Part shown: piece after piece, positions 34,366-43,296 of the stretch | How the letters are laid out: each line of letters starts with the position of its first letter | Numbering within the stretch: position 1 is the first letter of the stretch | NCBI RefSeq assembly: GCF_029218125.1 | Contig: NZ_JARFXX010000002.1 | Location: 302,869 to 366,868 of the forward strand | Length of the DNA: 64,000 nt | Direction: 5' to 3' | Source: Oscillibacter faecalis_A | Lineage (GTDB): Bacteria > Bacillota > Clostridia > Oscillospirales > Oscillospiraceae | Notes under the pieces: model-generated | What the model was told of the DNA's origin: nothing | The model's database searches: none | Seen by the model: the letters and a program-made list of their open reading frames with translations, nothing else | Program-made: the position numbers and the translations under genes

Positions 34366-35088
34366 CTATGCTGTGTCAAAGTCATCCGCATAAATATGGA
34401 TGGGCGCATACGGATTACTAAAATCATTTCGGCCGATCATGCCAAGATTGTCCAGACGAATGGATAATGCTGTTTTCGAGACGCCTAAACGCTTTGCCAT
34501 TTCAGAAAACAGAGCATATTCCTTGGTGGCAAACACTTTGTTCAGGAGTTTGATCTGCCGGCCAAGGCCAAGCTCATCCATGTAGCGGTCGATCAGCTCA
34601 CGGGGGAGTAGGAGATACGCCGTCAGCACATTCGTTTGCCATTCTACCCAATCGGTGATGGGGTATGTGCAGCGTTCATCCGCAAGGCGGCAGATGAACG
34701 GCTGCGCGCTTGGATTATATTCCTCCGGGTAAAGCATACCGAGGATCTGATGCGCGGCTTCATGTACCAGAGTGAAATTCAACCGCCCCACCGATCCCGC
34801 ATTTGCGAGGTTTTGATCCACATAGGCGATATTGCCGTTCAAGTGAAATTCCTGGACTGACCCGTTTCCACGGGGAACGGATATGGTGAGATCGACGTCA
34901 CTATAGGAGGTTAGTCCAAGGATCGAGCCCGTTATGCTCATATCCGCAAACGCGAAATGAAGTCCGCAGATCTTTTCCGCAAAGTCGACCGGGTCGATGC
35001 GATCCATTTTGCGGTCTGACAGCGTCAGATAGCGGAACAGCACTCTGCGGGATATCCGTTCAAGATCTTTCCGAGATAAAATCGGCAT
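34366..35088 (-). CDS. ImmA/IrrE-family metallopeptidase
   Basis: 240 residues with the zinc-protease motif HEAAH (His109, Glu110, His113) in FTLVHEAAHQILGM and a downstream Glu in a WQTNVLTAYLLLPRE context, typical of ImmA/IrrE. The C-terminal part looks like a small helix-turn-helix (AKRLGVSKTALSIRLDNLGMI). ImmA proteases cut element repressors after DNA damage, as in ICEBs1. It faces the S24-type repressor across a shared operator, so that repressor is the probable target. Confidence 0.9.
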   Translation of the reverse strand: MPILSRKDLERISRRVLFRYLTLSDRKMDRIDPVDFAEKICGLHFAFADMSITGSILGLTSYSDVDLTISVPRGNGSVQEFHLNGNIAYVDQNLANAGSVGRLNFTLVHEAAHQILGMLYPEEYNPSAQPFICRLADERCTYPITDWVEWQTNVLTAYLLLPRELIDRYMDELGLGRQIKLLNKVFATKEYALFSEMAKRLGVSKTALSIRLDNLGMIGRNDFSNPYAPIHIYADDFDTA

Positions 35089-35150
35089 CCGCGTTCCTCC
35101 TCACATCTTAGCTGTCATGGAAGGGAAGGTGTTCCCTTGGCTATGGCTCC

Positions 35151-35242
35151 ATCATAACAATCTTATAAAGCTATGTCAATGTCGCATTTGTAGCGCAACA
35201 AGCTATTTGCGATTGACAAGAATAGCTATTCCCGTGTATAAT
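35151..35242. promoter_or_regulatory. Divergent promoters and operator between ImmA and the S24 repressor
   Basis: Rightward: TTGACA (35213-35218), 18 nt, TATAAT (35237-35242). Leftward: TTGACA (35174-35179), 17 nt, TATGAT (35151-35156). Between them are the perfect palindrome AATAGCTATT (35221-35230), a half-site AGCTATT (35201-35207), and TCGCA/TGCGA arms at 35183 and 35206. The repressor gene product is the expected binder, giving a switch. Confidence 0.75.
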
Positions 35243-35271
35243 GGGATCATCCTAAGACGGAGGGTTTCTTT

Positions 35272-36096
35272 ATGAACAGTCATAAAACAACGGTTATCCC
35301 GTTTCCGGCTCCTTCAAAGAACGGTGTGAGATACAGTGCTGAGACTGAGAAGCGGAACAATGTAATTGGTACAAGGCTTTCGGAAGAACTCAAAAACCGA
35401 AAGCTGAGTAAAAAAGAATTCTGCACAACATTGAAGGACTTTGGTGTAGATGTAAGCCAATCCGCGCTGGGGAAGTGGACGAATGGCCTGACTGTTCCCA
35501 ATGCATACCAACTGCTGGCGATCTGCTATGCGCTGGATCTTGAGGATGGCCTTGTTGCCTTTACCGGAGAACACACGCCTCTGCTCAACGAAGTGGGTGC
35601 GGAAAAGGTTCGTGCTTACCGAGAGGACCTGATTGCTACCGGTAAATACAATCCCGTGCCAACGCCCACGAATACGATCCGCTATATCGATAAGCCCGTC
35701 AGCAATCTCAGAGTCTCAGCCGGTACAGGCAGTTTCTTGGATGAGGACAACTTTGAGATGGTCAGCTTTCCGGAAAACGCGGTCCCGGCGGAAGCGGATT
35801 TTGGCGTTAGAGTATCCGGCAACAGCATGGAGCCGGTCTACCATGACGGGCAGATCGTCTGGGTAGAGCGGTGCGAGACACTCTCGATAGGCCAGGTCGG
35901 TGTGTTCGTCTATGACGGTGAAGGCTATTTAAAATCCTATGGGGAGCGGGAGCCTGACGAGAGCGACCGTGACGCATTTACGGACAGCTACGGAAGGCTC
36001 CACATGCAGCCGGTTCTGATTTCGTATAACAAAGACTATTCTGATAGGATCATCAGCCCGGAACGAGGATTTCGAGTCATTGGGCGTGTGCTGTAA
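35272..36096 (+). CDS. XRE/S24 (LexA/CI-like) repressor with autocleavage motif
   Basis: 274 residues. Helix-turn-helix at about 30-95 (SKKEFCTTLKDFGVDVSQSALGKW), then an S24 peptidase domain. The Ala150-Gly151 pair (VSAGTGSF) fits the self-cleavage site, Ser185 lies in VSGNSMEP and Lys221 in GYLKSYG, the Ser-Lys dyad of LexA/UmuD/CI proteins. It should keep the element quiet and be inactivated on DNA damage, by self-cleavage, by ImmA, or both. Start has GGAGGG upstream. Confidence 0.92.
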   Translation: MNSHKTTVIPFPAPSKNGVRYSAETEKRNNVIGTRLSEELKNRKLSKKEFCTTLKDFGVDVSQSALGKWTNGLTVPNAYQLLAICYALDLEDGLVAFTGEHTPLLNEVGAEKVRAYREDLIATGKYNPVPTPTNTIRYIDKPVSNLRVSAGTGSFLDEDNFEMVSFPENAVPAEADFGVRVSGNSMEPVYHDGQIVWVERCETLSIGQVGVFVYDGEGYLKSYGEREPDESDRDAFTDSYGRLHMQPVLISYNKDYSDRIISPERGFRVIGRVL

Positions 36097-36135
36097 GAAG
36101 CTTTGAAAATTAAAATGCTGAAAGGCGGGGATTTG

Positions 36136-36336
36136 ATGAACACGATTGCAATAGTGAGAGAGTTGGCAGATGAGCGGAGTCTTACGTTTTTTAAGCTGTC
36201 TCAGATATGCGATGTATCTCATTCGACCCTGAAAAACAGCGAACGCCGCGGCGGACAATTATCTGTCGACACGATAGAGCGGATCTGCGATGGGTTGGGC
36301 ATTACCATGTCGGAGTTCTTTGCGAGGAAAGGTTAA
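36136..36336 (+). CDS. Small XRE-family helix-turn-helix regulator
   Basis: 66 residues with ATG at 36136 after AAAGGCGGGG. It is one HTH_3/HTH_26 domain (TFFKLSQICDVSHSTLKNSERRGGQLSVDTIERICDGLGI). It follows the S24 repressor by 39 nt and is likely in its operon. Probably an auxiliary regulator (Cro-like) of the element. The segment after it belongs to other mobile DNA. Confidence 0.82.
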   Translation: MNTIAIVRELADERSLTFFKLSQICDVSHSTLKNSERRGGQLSVDTIERICDGLGITMSEFFARKG

Positions 36337-36509
36337 TAGAAAGGAAGGGTGCCGTAGTATTTAGATACCGTAGAATCATCTTCGACATACTTAGCGACAT
36401 CTTTAGGACCATATCGCAGCAAAAAATAATCCAGATCATGTAGCTTTTTGTAGATGTCATTTACAATTTCCATCCTATGGGTTTCTTTTGCCTGTTCCGT
36501 CTGATCCAT
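36333..36509 (-). CDS. 58-residue orphan reading frame (fragment)
   Basis: Begins MDQTEQAKETHRMEIVNDIY and ends STVSKYYGTLPFY. The same frame stays open upstream to about 36590, without a start, and overlaps the IS256 remnant in another phase. The composition looks coding but no family is recognised. Probably the end of a truncated gene. Its stop overlaps the HTH gene stop on the other strand. Confidence 0.35.
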   Translation of the reverse strand: MDQTEQAKETHRMEIVNDIYKKLHDLDYFLLRYGPKDVAKYVEDDSTVSKYYGTLPFY

Positions 36510-36528
36510 GAGATACTGAAGTTCGGAT

Positions 36529-36639
36529 TTAAGATTTCCATTTTGAATGAATATCGTATTCTTCGAGAAGCTGGCGGATGATGTTCCTTTTTCCTTCAGT
36601 CATTTCAACTCTGTGAACAGGTTTCTTTTGTTTTGCCAT
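36529..36639 (-). pseudogene. IS256-family transposase, N-terminal remnant
   Basis: ATG at 36639 with GGAGGG upstream. The 36-codon frame contains VEMTEGKRNIIRQLLEEYDI, the conserved N-terminus of IS256/mutator transposases, then leaves the family and stops. The DDE catalytic region is absent. It marks an old insertion sequence at the edge between the ImmA-repressor element and the bile-salt-hydrolase segment. Confidence 0.7.
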
Positions 36640-36888
36640 AGTAAAAGGCCCTCCTAATGATATTTATTGTATCATAGAAGGACCTTACTTAGGTTATTTT
36701 ACAGAAAAAATTTCATAGGCTCACTAAAGAAGAGAAACCATTATCTCAGCTTATCGTTTCGATTTCTCCAAGCAAATCATTTTTTCCTGAGTTGCTAATT
36801 TTATCTGCAAAATTGACTTATTTATGAGGACTATCATAATCTGTACGCGCTGGAACACAAGAGCAACTTTTTGAAATAACGTACCTTT
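36640..36888. other. AT-rich gene-free spacer
   Basis: No reading frame with a start and ribosome site was found in this low-GC stretch between the IS256 remnant and the next terminator. It may be the rest of the degraded insertion sequence. Confidence 0.5.
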
Positions 36889-36916
36889 GAGGAGTCTGGA
36901 CTGGCTCCTCTTTTTT
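36889..36916 (+). terminator. Terminator hairpin
   Basis: GAGGAG (36889-36894) and CTCCTC (36905-36910) around a TCTGGACTGG loop, followed by TTTTTTG. No gene ends directly before it, in keeping with a deletion to its left. Confidence 0.7.
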
Positions 36917-37034
36917 GTTGCACAAATTGTGCAGGCGGTGCTTGCACAATTATCAACCTAACATCTGCATTCCATACAATCTCGATATTGTCCTCCTGTT
37001 GTTCTGCGTTATGCTTTCTCCGTGCATTTTCGTA

Positions 37035-38024
37035 TTATTTATTCTGCCATCTGACTTCGCCCTTGGACAGAAGCGGATAACAGATCAGTTGATCTGAATC
37101 CAGATTTTCCGCATGCATGTCAACCGCTGTGATCTGATGATTATCATAAGTCGTATAATAATAAATACCTTTTGCTGTATTACAACAGGACGTGTATATC
37201 GTGATCTCATATTTGCCTTCTGTCACCTCACAGCATCCACGCTGCTGATCTACGGATCCTAAGATATGGAAGAACTGGCTTACACTCTCATCCTCTTCTT
37301 CACCGGAGATCGAATTTAATTTTGTAAAGGCAACTTTCACAAATCTTGACTGGCTGGAAAGATCTCCAGGTATTCCCATTCCACCCATTCCTCTGCTATA
37401 TGCATCAAGCTGTAATACTCCTGCAAAAGTACTCTCCGGCTGTTTTCTGGATACTCCGGCATAATTATTCAGTGCAAACATCTGACTCGGGAATGGTGGA
37501 TTATTGGTAAGCACTCCTACCGGATTATCATATACATGCAGCCCATCTTTCATAGACTCAACAACGATACAGGAGTCTTTGTCTGCAATGATCCAGTGAA
37601 GCTGTGCTGTCGGCAGCTGTTCACTGAATGCTGTGCCTGTCAGTCTCATTGCTGCCAGCTTCTCTCTCGCCTCTGCTACAGTAGCACACTGTGTAAGGAT
37701 CCATGGGATGAACTCGAACTGTGCCACCTGGCTGACTTCTGTTTCATCTTCCGGCAAAGCTTCTTCATATGCCGCATTGCCGACAAAATTAAGACCTGCC
37801 ATTCCAAGGCCTTTTTCATTAACAGCATCATAATAAAGCGGATAACCTCCTGCAACAAATGCCATTCCGATCAAAGCATAATGGCTTTTTATCTTCCCGG
37901 CAAACCGGAAATCAAATTCGTAATTTCTTGGCGTTATCGTGATCTGTTCCCCATAGGAAAATTCATAATCAAGCGTTCTGCCCATATAAAAATCTTTTGT
38001 TTTGTAAGTTGCTGCTGTACACAT
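37035..38024 (-). CDS. Choloylglycine hydrolase / bile salt hydrolase family (Ntn hydrolase)
   Basis: Start at the ATG at 38024 leaves Cys as residue 2 (MCTAATYKTKDFYMGRTLDYE), the N-terminal nucleophile after Met removal; the GTG nine bases earlier would block this. Other active-site residues of the family are in place: Arg and Asp in GRTLDYE, Asn in DAVNEKGLGMAGLNF, Asn in GVLTNNP, Arg in SSQSRFVK. 329 residues, normal length. It deconjugates bile salts, or is a penicillin V acylase-type amidase. Codon use and GC are much lower than in the 1-23 kb segment, suggesting transfer from a Lachnospiraceae-like donor. Confidence 0.9.
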   Translation of the reverse strand: MCTAATYKTKDFYMGRTLDYEFSYGEQITITPRNYEFDFRFAGKIKSHYALIGMAFVAGGYPLYYDAVNEKGLGMAGLNFVGNAAYEEALPEDETEVSQVAQFEFIPWILTQCATVAEAREKLAAMRLTGTAFSEQLPTAQLHWIIADKDSCIVVESMKDGLHVYDNPVGVLTNNPPFPSQMFALNNYAGVSRKQPESTFAGVLQLDAYSRGMGGMGIPGDLSSQSRFVKVAFTKLNSISGEEEDESVSQFFHILGSVDQQRGCCEVTEGKYEITIYTSCCNTAKGIYYYTTYDNHQITAVDMHAENLDSDQLICYPLLSKGEVRWQNK

Positions 38025-38260
38025 ATCGAACACCTCTTCTTTCTGCTATAATAGTCCTGCAAACAATCTCATAAACAACTGTCCGAGCCATAAATATGCA
38101 CTCCGTCCTGTGCGGTACTTTTCGGTCACTTCCCTGCATTCATTCGAGGATTTTTCTTTACACAATAACTCCATATAATTACCGGAATCAGACAAAGCCG
38201 AAAAAAGAAAGAAGATTAGGAACCGTAATAATTCTATTCAAATTTTCTTTCTGATTCACT

Positions 38261-39325
38261 TCACTCTGCATGTACGGTCACCTCACTTTCCTTTTTTTTA
38301 GGCATAAACCAATAAAATATAACACAAAATGCTAAAGCAAACACAACACCAAAAACATTTTGACTCACTCTAAGACTAACCGCTCCTTGTAGTCCATATG
38401 TCTCTGCAGCAATGGCTAAAGCACCAAATGTGTTAAATACTGCCTGCCAGCCATATTGTGCTGAAAATCCTACACCGATTCCACCAAGAATTCCTATATA
38501 TGCATAGATTGACGAAGGAAGCAGAAAATATAATACTGTAAAACATATAACACCTGCAATATTTCCGACAATCCTTTTACGGACTCTGTAGTGCATATCT
38601 TCCATAGACGGCAAAATCACGGACATGGCCGCAATACCAGCCCACATTGCACGTGGCATATTACAAAGTTCTGCAATGCAAAGGACAATCGGTACGCATA
38701 AAATCTGACATATCTGCCATTTTGTTCTGGAAGAAGTGATATCAAATTCTTGTATCAGATCTTTCAGATTTCTTTTATAAGTTCTGTTTTTATGATTTCG
38801 ATAAAATACGAAGCAGGTAAGTGCTGCACCTAAAGCCATTCCGACTAATCGCATCTGATAGCTTTTTCCCGTAACATCATAACCATATAGCAGCAGATAC
38901 CCAAGAACCAATGTAGATTGATTAAACATGGATGGATTATGGCATCCGAACAGAATCAACACAGCCAGTGCCGCAATATTTAACAGCATTCCCAATACCG
39001 GTGAAAACTGATTTGCTAAATGCGGACATACAGTCATAATTACAAAGAACAAAGCCAAAAGCATCGTAGATTGTCCGGTGTGGATCCCCAGATCCGCATT
39101 CCTAAACACCATGAGACATAATAAGACTACTACACCTACAATGCTGTTCTCATTTCCAAATAGGATGCTGAAAATACTAACAAAGAAAAAACAAAATGCC
39201 ATTGTAGCAGCTATCTTCACCAGATATACCCACATATGATATAGTTTTTCTTTTAGTGTTTCACTCTTTTTCAACAGGTTTTTAGAACCTGCCTGATTTA
39301 ACTGCAACTCCTGATAAAATGTCAT
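38261..39325 (-). CDS. FUSC-family / aromatic acid exporter-like membrane protein
   Basis: 354 residues with about ten hydrophobic segments in two groups (for example AATMAFCFFFVSIFSILFG and MSVILPSMEDMHYRVRKRIVGNIAGV). The segment MHYRVRKRIVGNIAGV matches the FUSC domain motif around a conserved RxxGTxxG-like turn. Members export aromatic acids or other small amphipathic molecules. It lies alone between the bile-salt hydrolase and the kinase fragment, on low-GC DNA. A link with bile acid export is speculative. Confidence 0.75.
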   Translation of the reverse strand: MTFYQELQLNQAGSKNLLKKSETLKEKLYHMWVYLVKIAATMAFCFFFVSIFSILFGNENSIVGVVVLLCLMVFRNADLGIHTGQSTMLLALFFVIMTVCPHLANQFSPVLGMLLNIAALAVLILFGCHNPSMFNQSTLVLGYLLLYGYDVTGKSYQMRLVGMALGAALTCFVFYRNHKNRTYKRNLKDLIQEFDITSSRTKWQICQILCVPIVLCIAELCNMPRAMWAGIAAMSVILPSMEDMHYRVRKRIVGNIAGVICFTVLYFLLPSSIYAYIGILGGIGVGFSAQYGWQAVFNTFGALAIAAETYGLQGAVSLRVSQNVFGVVFALAFCVIFYWFMPKKKESEVTVHAE

Positions 39326-39358
39326 ATAAATACTCCCATCTTCTAATTTATCTTAAAA

Positions 39359-39895
39359 CTAGATAATCTCATCTTTCTGCTTTGGCAGCTCTATAACAAA
39401 TCTGCATCCACCATATTCACGGTTTTCTGCTTTGATTGTTCCTCCGGCACTATCTACAATCCGTTTTACAAGTGCAAGACCTAGGCCATTTCCTTCTGCT
39501 TTATGAGATCCATCTACCTGATAGAACTTGTCAAATATTCTGGATTTTACATCATCCTCTATTCCTGGTCCTTCATCTTCCAGAATGAACTTAACAGAAT
39601 CCTGTTCTTGTTTCAGAAACATCGCAATTGTCCCCTTTGAAGGGCTGAACTTAATCGCATTATCTAAAAGATTTATCCAGATATGCATAAAAAGTCCTTC
39701 ATTCGCAGTATATTTAACTTCCTCCAATTCTACCTGAAAACCAATTTCTTTTTCTGTCCATTTTGTTTCCAATGAAAGAACTGCCTGGCGGATCTGTTCA
39801 TCCAGACGATTATCGTCAATAAACGCACAAACTATTCGAACGCCTGCTACATCATTGAGATATGTCTGTATTCTCGTCTGAGTTGCTTTGTACAT
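39359..39895 (-). pseudogene. Chimera of a RelA/SpoT fragment and a histidine kinase C-terminus
   Basis: The frame from 39895 reads TYLNDVAGVRIVCAFIDD, a (p)ppGpp synthetase motif, for about 25 codons, and then switches to RLDEQIRQAVLSLE and a histidine-kinase ATPase domain (LLDNAIKFSPSKG, DEGPGIEDDVKSRIFDKFY, GNGLGLALVKRIVD). Neither part has its own N-terminus, and no dimerisation/phosphoacceptor His is present. The RelA piece also overlaps, out of phase, the last 14 codons of the AI-2E gene. Two deletion joints are inferred. It may be a stable dead gene. Confidence 0.75.
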
Positions 39896-41006
39896 TGGAC
39901 AGCTCCGGTTTGCGGGTATGCAGCCGCCGTTCGATTGATTCGTGTAGAAGCTGAGATACAAGAGCCATTAACGGAATAAAGAAGATCATGCCAAGGACAC
40001 CGAACAGTTTACCGCCCAGCAAAACCGCCAACAACGTCCAGAACGGGGATAGCCCTACACTGTTTCCCACGACGTGCGGATAGATGAACTGATTTTCAAC
40101 AAACTGAGTTGCCTGATAGACGATCAAGCATAGGAGCGCCTTGTTCGGAGCCGCCAATAAAGTAAATAAAATGCCGAAAGCGCAGGAGAGAAATCCTCCA
40201 ATATAAGGAACGAATGCAAAGGCGGCAGTTAAAACGGCTGTTAGCCCCGCATATGGAATCCCTGCAACAGAAAACGAAAGAAAGATCAATGTTCCAAGAA
40301 TCATAACCTCGACACACTGACCAGAAAGAAACTTCGCATAGGTGTCATGTGCAAGTTTCGAAATATGGCAAATTCTATCTGCAACGGATTCCTTACAGTA
40401 GGCATACAGTGCCCGTTTGCTTTGACTGCTCAATTCACGCCATCCAATTAGCACATAGAATGTGATCACAAGTGAAATTGCAACATCAGCAATCGCAGAT
40501 ACCGTAGAGCCAGCAACATTGGCAACTGAGGAAATCACTGTGTTCATTTCGCTCGAAATGCTTTGCAGAATAGATTTCCAATCGAGCGCAGCAAAATGTG
40601 CCGACAGTTTCTCTGTGTCAATGCCGTATCTTTGCAATAAGCCGACCCAGTCAGGCCATTTTTCTTGAACAAGAGCAGCAATGCTTTTTACAGATGCAGT
40701 GAGCTGTGGAATCGCAATTACACACAGAAGAGCAATAATCGCAATAACACATATCAGCGTCAGTAACAGGCTTATCATGTCTATTTGCCGATCTGTAGCT
40801 TTAGTCAGCTTTCGTCGAAGCCTCTTTGCCAGTCCGCGCACGGGTACACTCAGAACAAAGGCCAGCAAAAGGCCTGATAAAATCGGAGCGAGCAAGCCAA
40901 TACACGATTTTAGAAAGTTGGCAACATAGTTTAGATTGTTGAATGCCGCAAATAAGATCACCCCAAACGTGATTAGTAGAAGCGGCTTTTTGTAGGATTT
41001 ATCCAT
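39852..41006 (-). CDS. AI-2E family transporter (membrane permease)
   Basis: 384 residues with the PF01594 pattern: N-terminal hydrophobic pairs, a long amphipathic extracytoplasmic stretch, and the C-terminal core (AFVPYIGGFLSCAFGILFTLL, VENQFIYPHVVGNSVGLSPFWTLLAVLLGGKLFG). Family members move small signals or act as sodium/proton antiporters; the substrate is unknown. The last 14 residues (NVQSNSDENTDISQ) are read from the RelA fragment, so the natural C-terminus may be lost. It starts 2 nt after the PAP2 stop and ends the TetR cassette. Confidence 0.85.
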   Translation of the reverse strand: MDKSYKKPLLLITFGVILFAAFNNLNYVANFLKSCIGLLAPILSGLLLAFVLSVPVRGLAKRLRRKLTKATDRQIDMISLLLTLICVIAIIALLCVIAIPQLTASVKSIAALVQEKWPDWVGLLQRYGIDTEKLSAHFAALDWKSILQSISSEMNTVISSVANVAGSTVSAIADVAISLVITFYVLIGWRELSSQSKRALYAYCKESVADRICHISKLAHDTYAKFLSGQCVEVMILGTLIFLSFSVAGIPYAGLTAVLTAAFAFVPYIGGFLSCAFGILFTLLAAPNKALLCLIVYQATQFVENQFIYPHVVGNSVGLSPFWTLLAVLLGGKLFGVLGMIFFIPLMALVSQLLHESIERRLHTRKPELSNVQSNSDENTDISQ

Positions 41007-41008
41007 GA

Positions 41009-41710
41009 TTACATCCTCGCAAGAAATCGGTTTGTTTTATTATTGGGGAGTATCTTATAGGCAATCCACCAACCAAAGAAACAGACTGGCAATGCAGCGA
41101 GAACATCCATGATAGAATGCTGTTTCATAAAAACGGTGGAGAGACTGATACACACGGCGATTGATGTAGCAGCGATTTTCCATCCGACGCTTTGGAGCGC
41201 CTTGCAATCCCATAACCCAAACATCGCGGCAACAGAGCCTATTACATGAAGTGAGGGGCAAACATTTGTATTGGTATCGAAACTATAGAATAATTCAATA
41301 AAGCGTGTAAGTAGATTATTGCGTACAAATGCTTCTGGCCGCAAATTTTGGCAGGTTGGAAAGAACAGGTAAATCAAAACCGTGATCGTATAGGTGACTA
41401 TCACAAAATACATCATACGCCGAAATGCAGGTACATCGACGAAAAAAGTATAAACCAACGTACCGATTAGAAAGACAAACCAAAATAGATACGGAATCAA
41501 CGCCCATTCACAAAATGGTATTATATCATCGAGTCCACAATAGACGGGATAGTAATTTCGTTGCGGTTGCAACCGCTCAAGAAACAAAAACAGCAAGCCG
41601 AAAATTGGCCAGTAAAGCAATAGCCTGACGTGAGAAAATTCAGGTGTATTAAGTTTATGGATGCGGAACTCACGGTAATTAACTTCCGGCTTTATATGAT
41701 TACTTTGCAT
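41009..41710 (-). CDS. PAP2-superfamily membrane phosphatase
   Basis: Start taken at ATG 41710, which overlaps the glycosyltransferase stop by 11 nt; ATG 41728 is an alternative. The 233-residue product has about six membrane segments. Active-site motifs are CPSLHVIGS (the PSxH motif) and KQHSIMDVLAALP (the HxxxD motif); the first KxxxxxxRP motif is degenerate. Such enzymes remove phosphate from phosphatidate or polyprenyl diphosphate. Between a diacylglycerol-type glycosyltransferase and AI-2E permease it probably supplies diacylglycerol. Confidence 0.8.
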   Translation of the reverse strand: MQSNHIKPEVNYREFRIHKLNTPEFSHVRLLLYWPIFGLLFLFLERLQPQRNYYPVYCGLDDIIPFCEWALIPYLFWFVFLIGTLVYTFFVDVPAFRRMMYFVIVTYTITVLIYLFFPTCQNLRPEAFVRNNLLTRFIELFYSFDTNTNVCPSLHVIGSVAAMFGLWDCKALQSVGWKIAATSIAVCISLSTVFMKQHSIMDVLAALPVCFFGWWIAYKILPNNKTNRFLARM

Positions 41711-42818
41711 GACTGTATATCCATTCATAGATTTTATCGGCTGCCGTACATTCCGTCTGCGACCGCATTGCCGCGCGCATTTTAGAAAGAAGCACTGGGG
41801 CATTTAGCGTTTTTATTGTGGTGTCTGCGATTGCTTTTGGCGTATTGGCTGTGACGGCCATTCCATTACGCAGAAAAAAATTCAGATTATGTGTCTCGCA
41901 GCCAGCCACTGCATCGATAAGCACCATTGGTAACTCTGCCGCCATTGCCTCAGATGTACTTAGACCTCCGGGCTTTGTCAGGAATAGGTCTGAGGCTTGC
42001 ATGAGCTGCGGCACATTATTGACGGTTCCCAGAACATGAACTTGAGAATACTTTTCTGTTCTTTTTTGGAGTTTTTTGCGTAAATCATCATTTGTGCCGC
42101 ATACAACACTAAGTTCTTGTTCTGTTGTGAGGTAAGGGCAGAGATACGATATAATCTCCTCCATTGGACCGCAGCCCATGCTACCGCACATCATTAAAAT
42201 ATGCTGATGAGCAGGAGAGATTCCGGCGTTGGCTTTTCCTGCTTCTTGTGACACACGCTGGTAGAATTGCTGCCGCACAGGGATTCCACTGGCGATCAGC
42301 TTTTGAGGTTGAAGTCCACATTGTTCAAACTCACCTAACAGCGAAGTGGACGGAATGAAATACCAGTCCAGCGCAGAATCCGCTGTGCAGGGAGCGCAGG
42401 TATAGTCTGTAGAAATGTGGCTCGTTACAAGCTGTAAGCATGGGTGCTGTCGGCGCATTTCTGTCAACGCCAAGGCTGGGAATACATGAGTACAGATAAT
42501 ATTATCGTAGCCTGCAGAGCGGATGTATTGATACATCCGCTCTGCGCCGGAGGAAAGTAGCTTATAGATCGGCGTTCCCTCACAAAAAATATCTTCGTGA
42601 GATTCCGCACGCTGATACCCAGCATCAAAAAGCCTTGGAGCATGGCGGTAAATTCGGGTATGCCAATTAGAAATAAACGTGGATGCTTTTTCTGAAATAA
42701 ACTGCAAAGAATCTGTAATATTGCAGATTTCTCCGCGAGAGTGGTAGGCTTCCTGAACTGCTTGCGCACAGGAGTTATGCCCTGCGCCAGTGTTGCAGCT
42801 TAGAATTAGTGTTTGCAT
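41700..42818 (-). CDS. UgtP/MGDG synthase-like glycolipid glycosyltransferase (GT28)
   Basis: 372 residues with the GT-B fold of processive diacylglycerol glycosyltransferases: N-terminal LILSCNTGAGHNSCAQAV, then THVFPALALTEM, and the UDP-sugar site MMCGSMGCGPMEEI and FLTKPGGLSTSEAMAAELPMVL. It would transfer a sugar from a UDP donor to diacylglycerol on the inner membrane face. ATG at 42818 has GGAG at 6 nt. It sits between the acyltransferase-like and PAP2 genes, consistent with glycolipid synthesis. Confidence 0.88.
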   Translation of the reverse strand: MQTLILSCNTGAGHNSCAQAVQEAYHSRGEICNITDSLQFISEKASTFISNWHTRIYRHAPRLFDAGYQRAESHEDIFCEGTPIYKLLSSGAERMYQYIRSAGYDNIICTHVFPALALTEMRRQHPCLQLVTSHISTDYTCAPCTADSALDWYFIPSTSLLGEFEQCGLQPQKLIASGIPVRQQFYQRVSQEAGKANAGISPAHQHILMMCGSMGCGPMEEIISYLCPYLTTEQELSVVCGTNDDLRKKLQKRTEKYSQVHVLGTVNNVPQLMQASDLFLTKPGGLSTSEAMAAELPMVLIDAVAGCETHNLNFFLRNGMAVTANTPKAIADTTIKTLNAPVLLSKMRAAMRSQTECTAADKIYEWIYSHAK

Positions 42819-42827
42819 TTGAATCTC

Positions 42828-43289
42828 CTATTTTTTCCTTTGCTGCATAGCAAACAGCTTTTGCAGGCGTGGGCGATTATAGCGCTGGACAACAATAAAC
42901 GGCAAATTACCCAGCACAATGTAGATAATCGTTATACATACCCCGCCAACACCGGACCATATTTTCAGCAGTCCAAGACCGGCGATAGACAACAGAATAT
43001 GTGTCCACTCTGCCACGCAAGTTTCTTCTATCATGCGCGGCAAGTTCTCATAGTTTTCCTTTGTCAGTTTCTTTTCCGGCATGATTTTAACGAATATGCG
43101 GCTCATATCGGGGATCTTTGCCTGCCATTTCCGAACATGAAGCCGCTTCCATAGTTTTTGCTCTGCCGGGTGGCAGACCCAAGGAAAACGATCGGCGTGA
43201 AACCAATGCTTCGGGATCAAGCGCCCCACTACAAAGGAGAGAACCCCTAACGCCGCGATATATAGCAGACACATAAGAAAATGCTTCAT
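42828..43289 (-). CDS. CrtO-like (glycosyl acyltransferase family) membrane protein
   Basis: ATG at 43289 is preferred over an upstream start because AGG lies close and the signal-like helix begins there. 153 residues, two or three hydrophobic segments, with RFPWVCHPAEQKLWKRLHVRKWQAKIPDMSR, a pattern seen in the glycosyl-4,4'-diaponeurosporenoate acyltransferase family. In staphylococci this family acylates the sugar of a carotenoid; here no carotenoid genes are present, so acylation of a glycolipid is the better guess. Family match is from recall and moderate. Confidence 0.6.
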   Translation of the reverse strand: MKHFLMCLLYIAALGVLSFVVGRLIPKHWFHADRFPWVCHPAEQKLWKRLHVRKWQAKIPDMSRIFVKIMPEKKLTKENYENLPRMIEETCVAEWTHILLSIAGLGLLKIWSGVGGVCITIIYIVLGNLPFIVVQRYNRPRLQKLFAMQQRKK

Positions 43290-43296
43290 AAAAACC

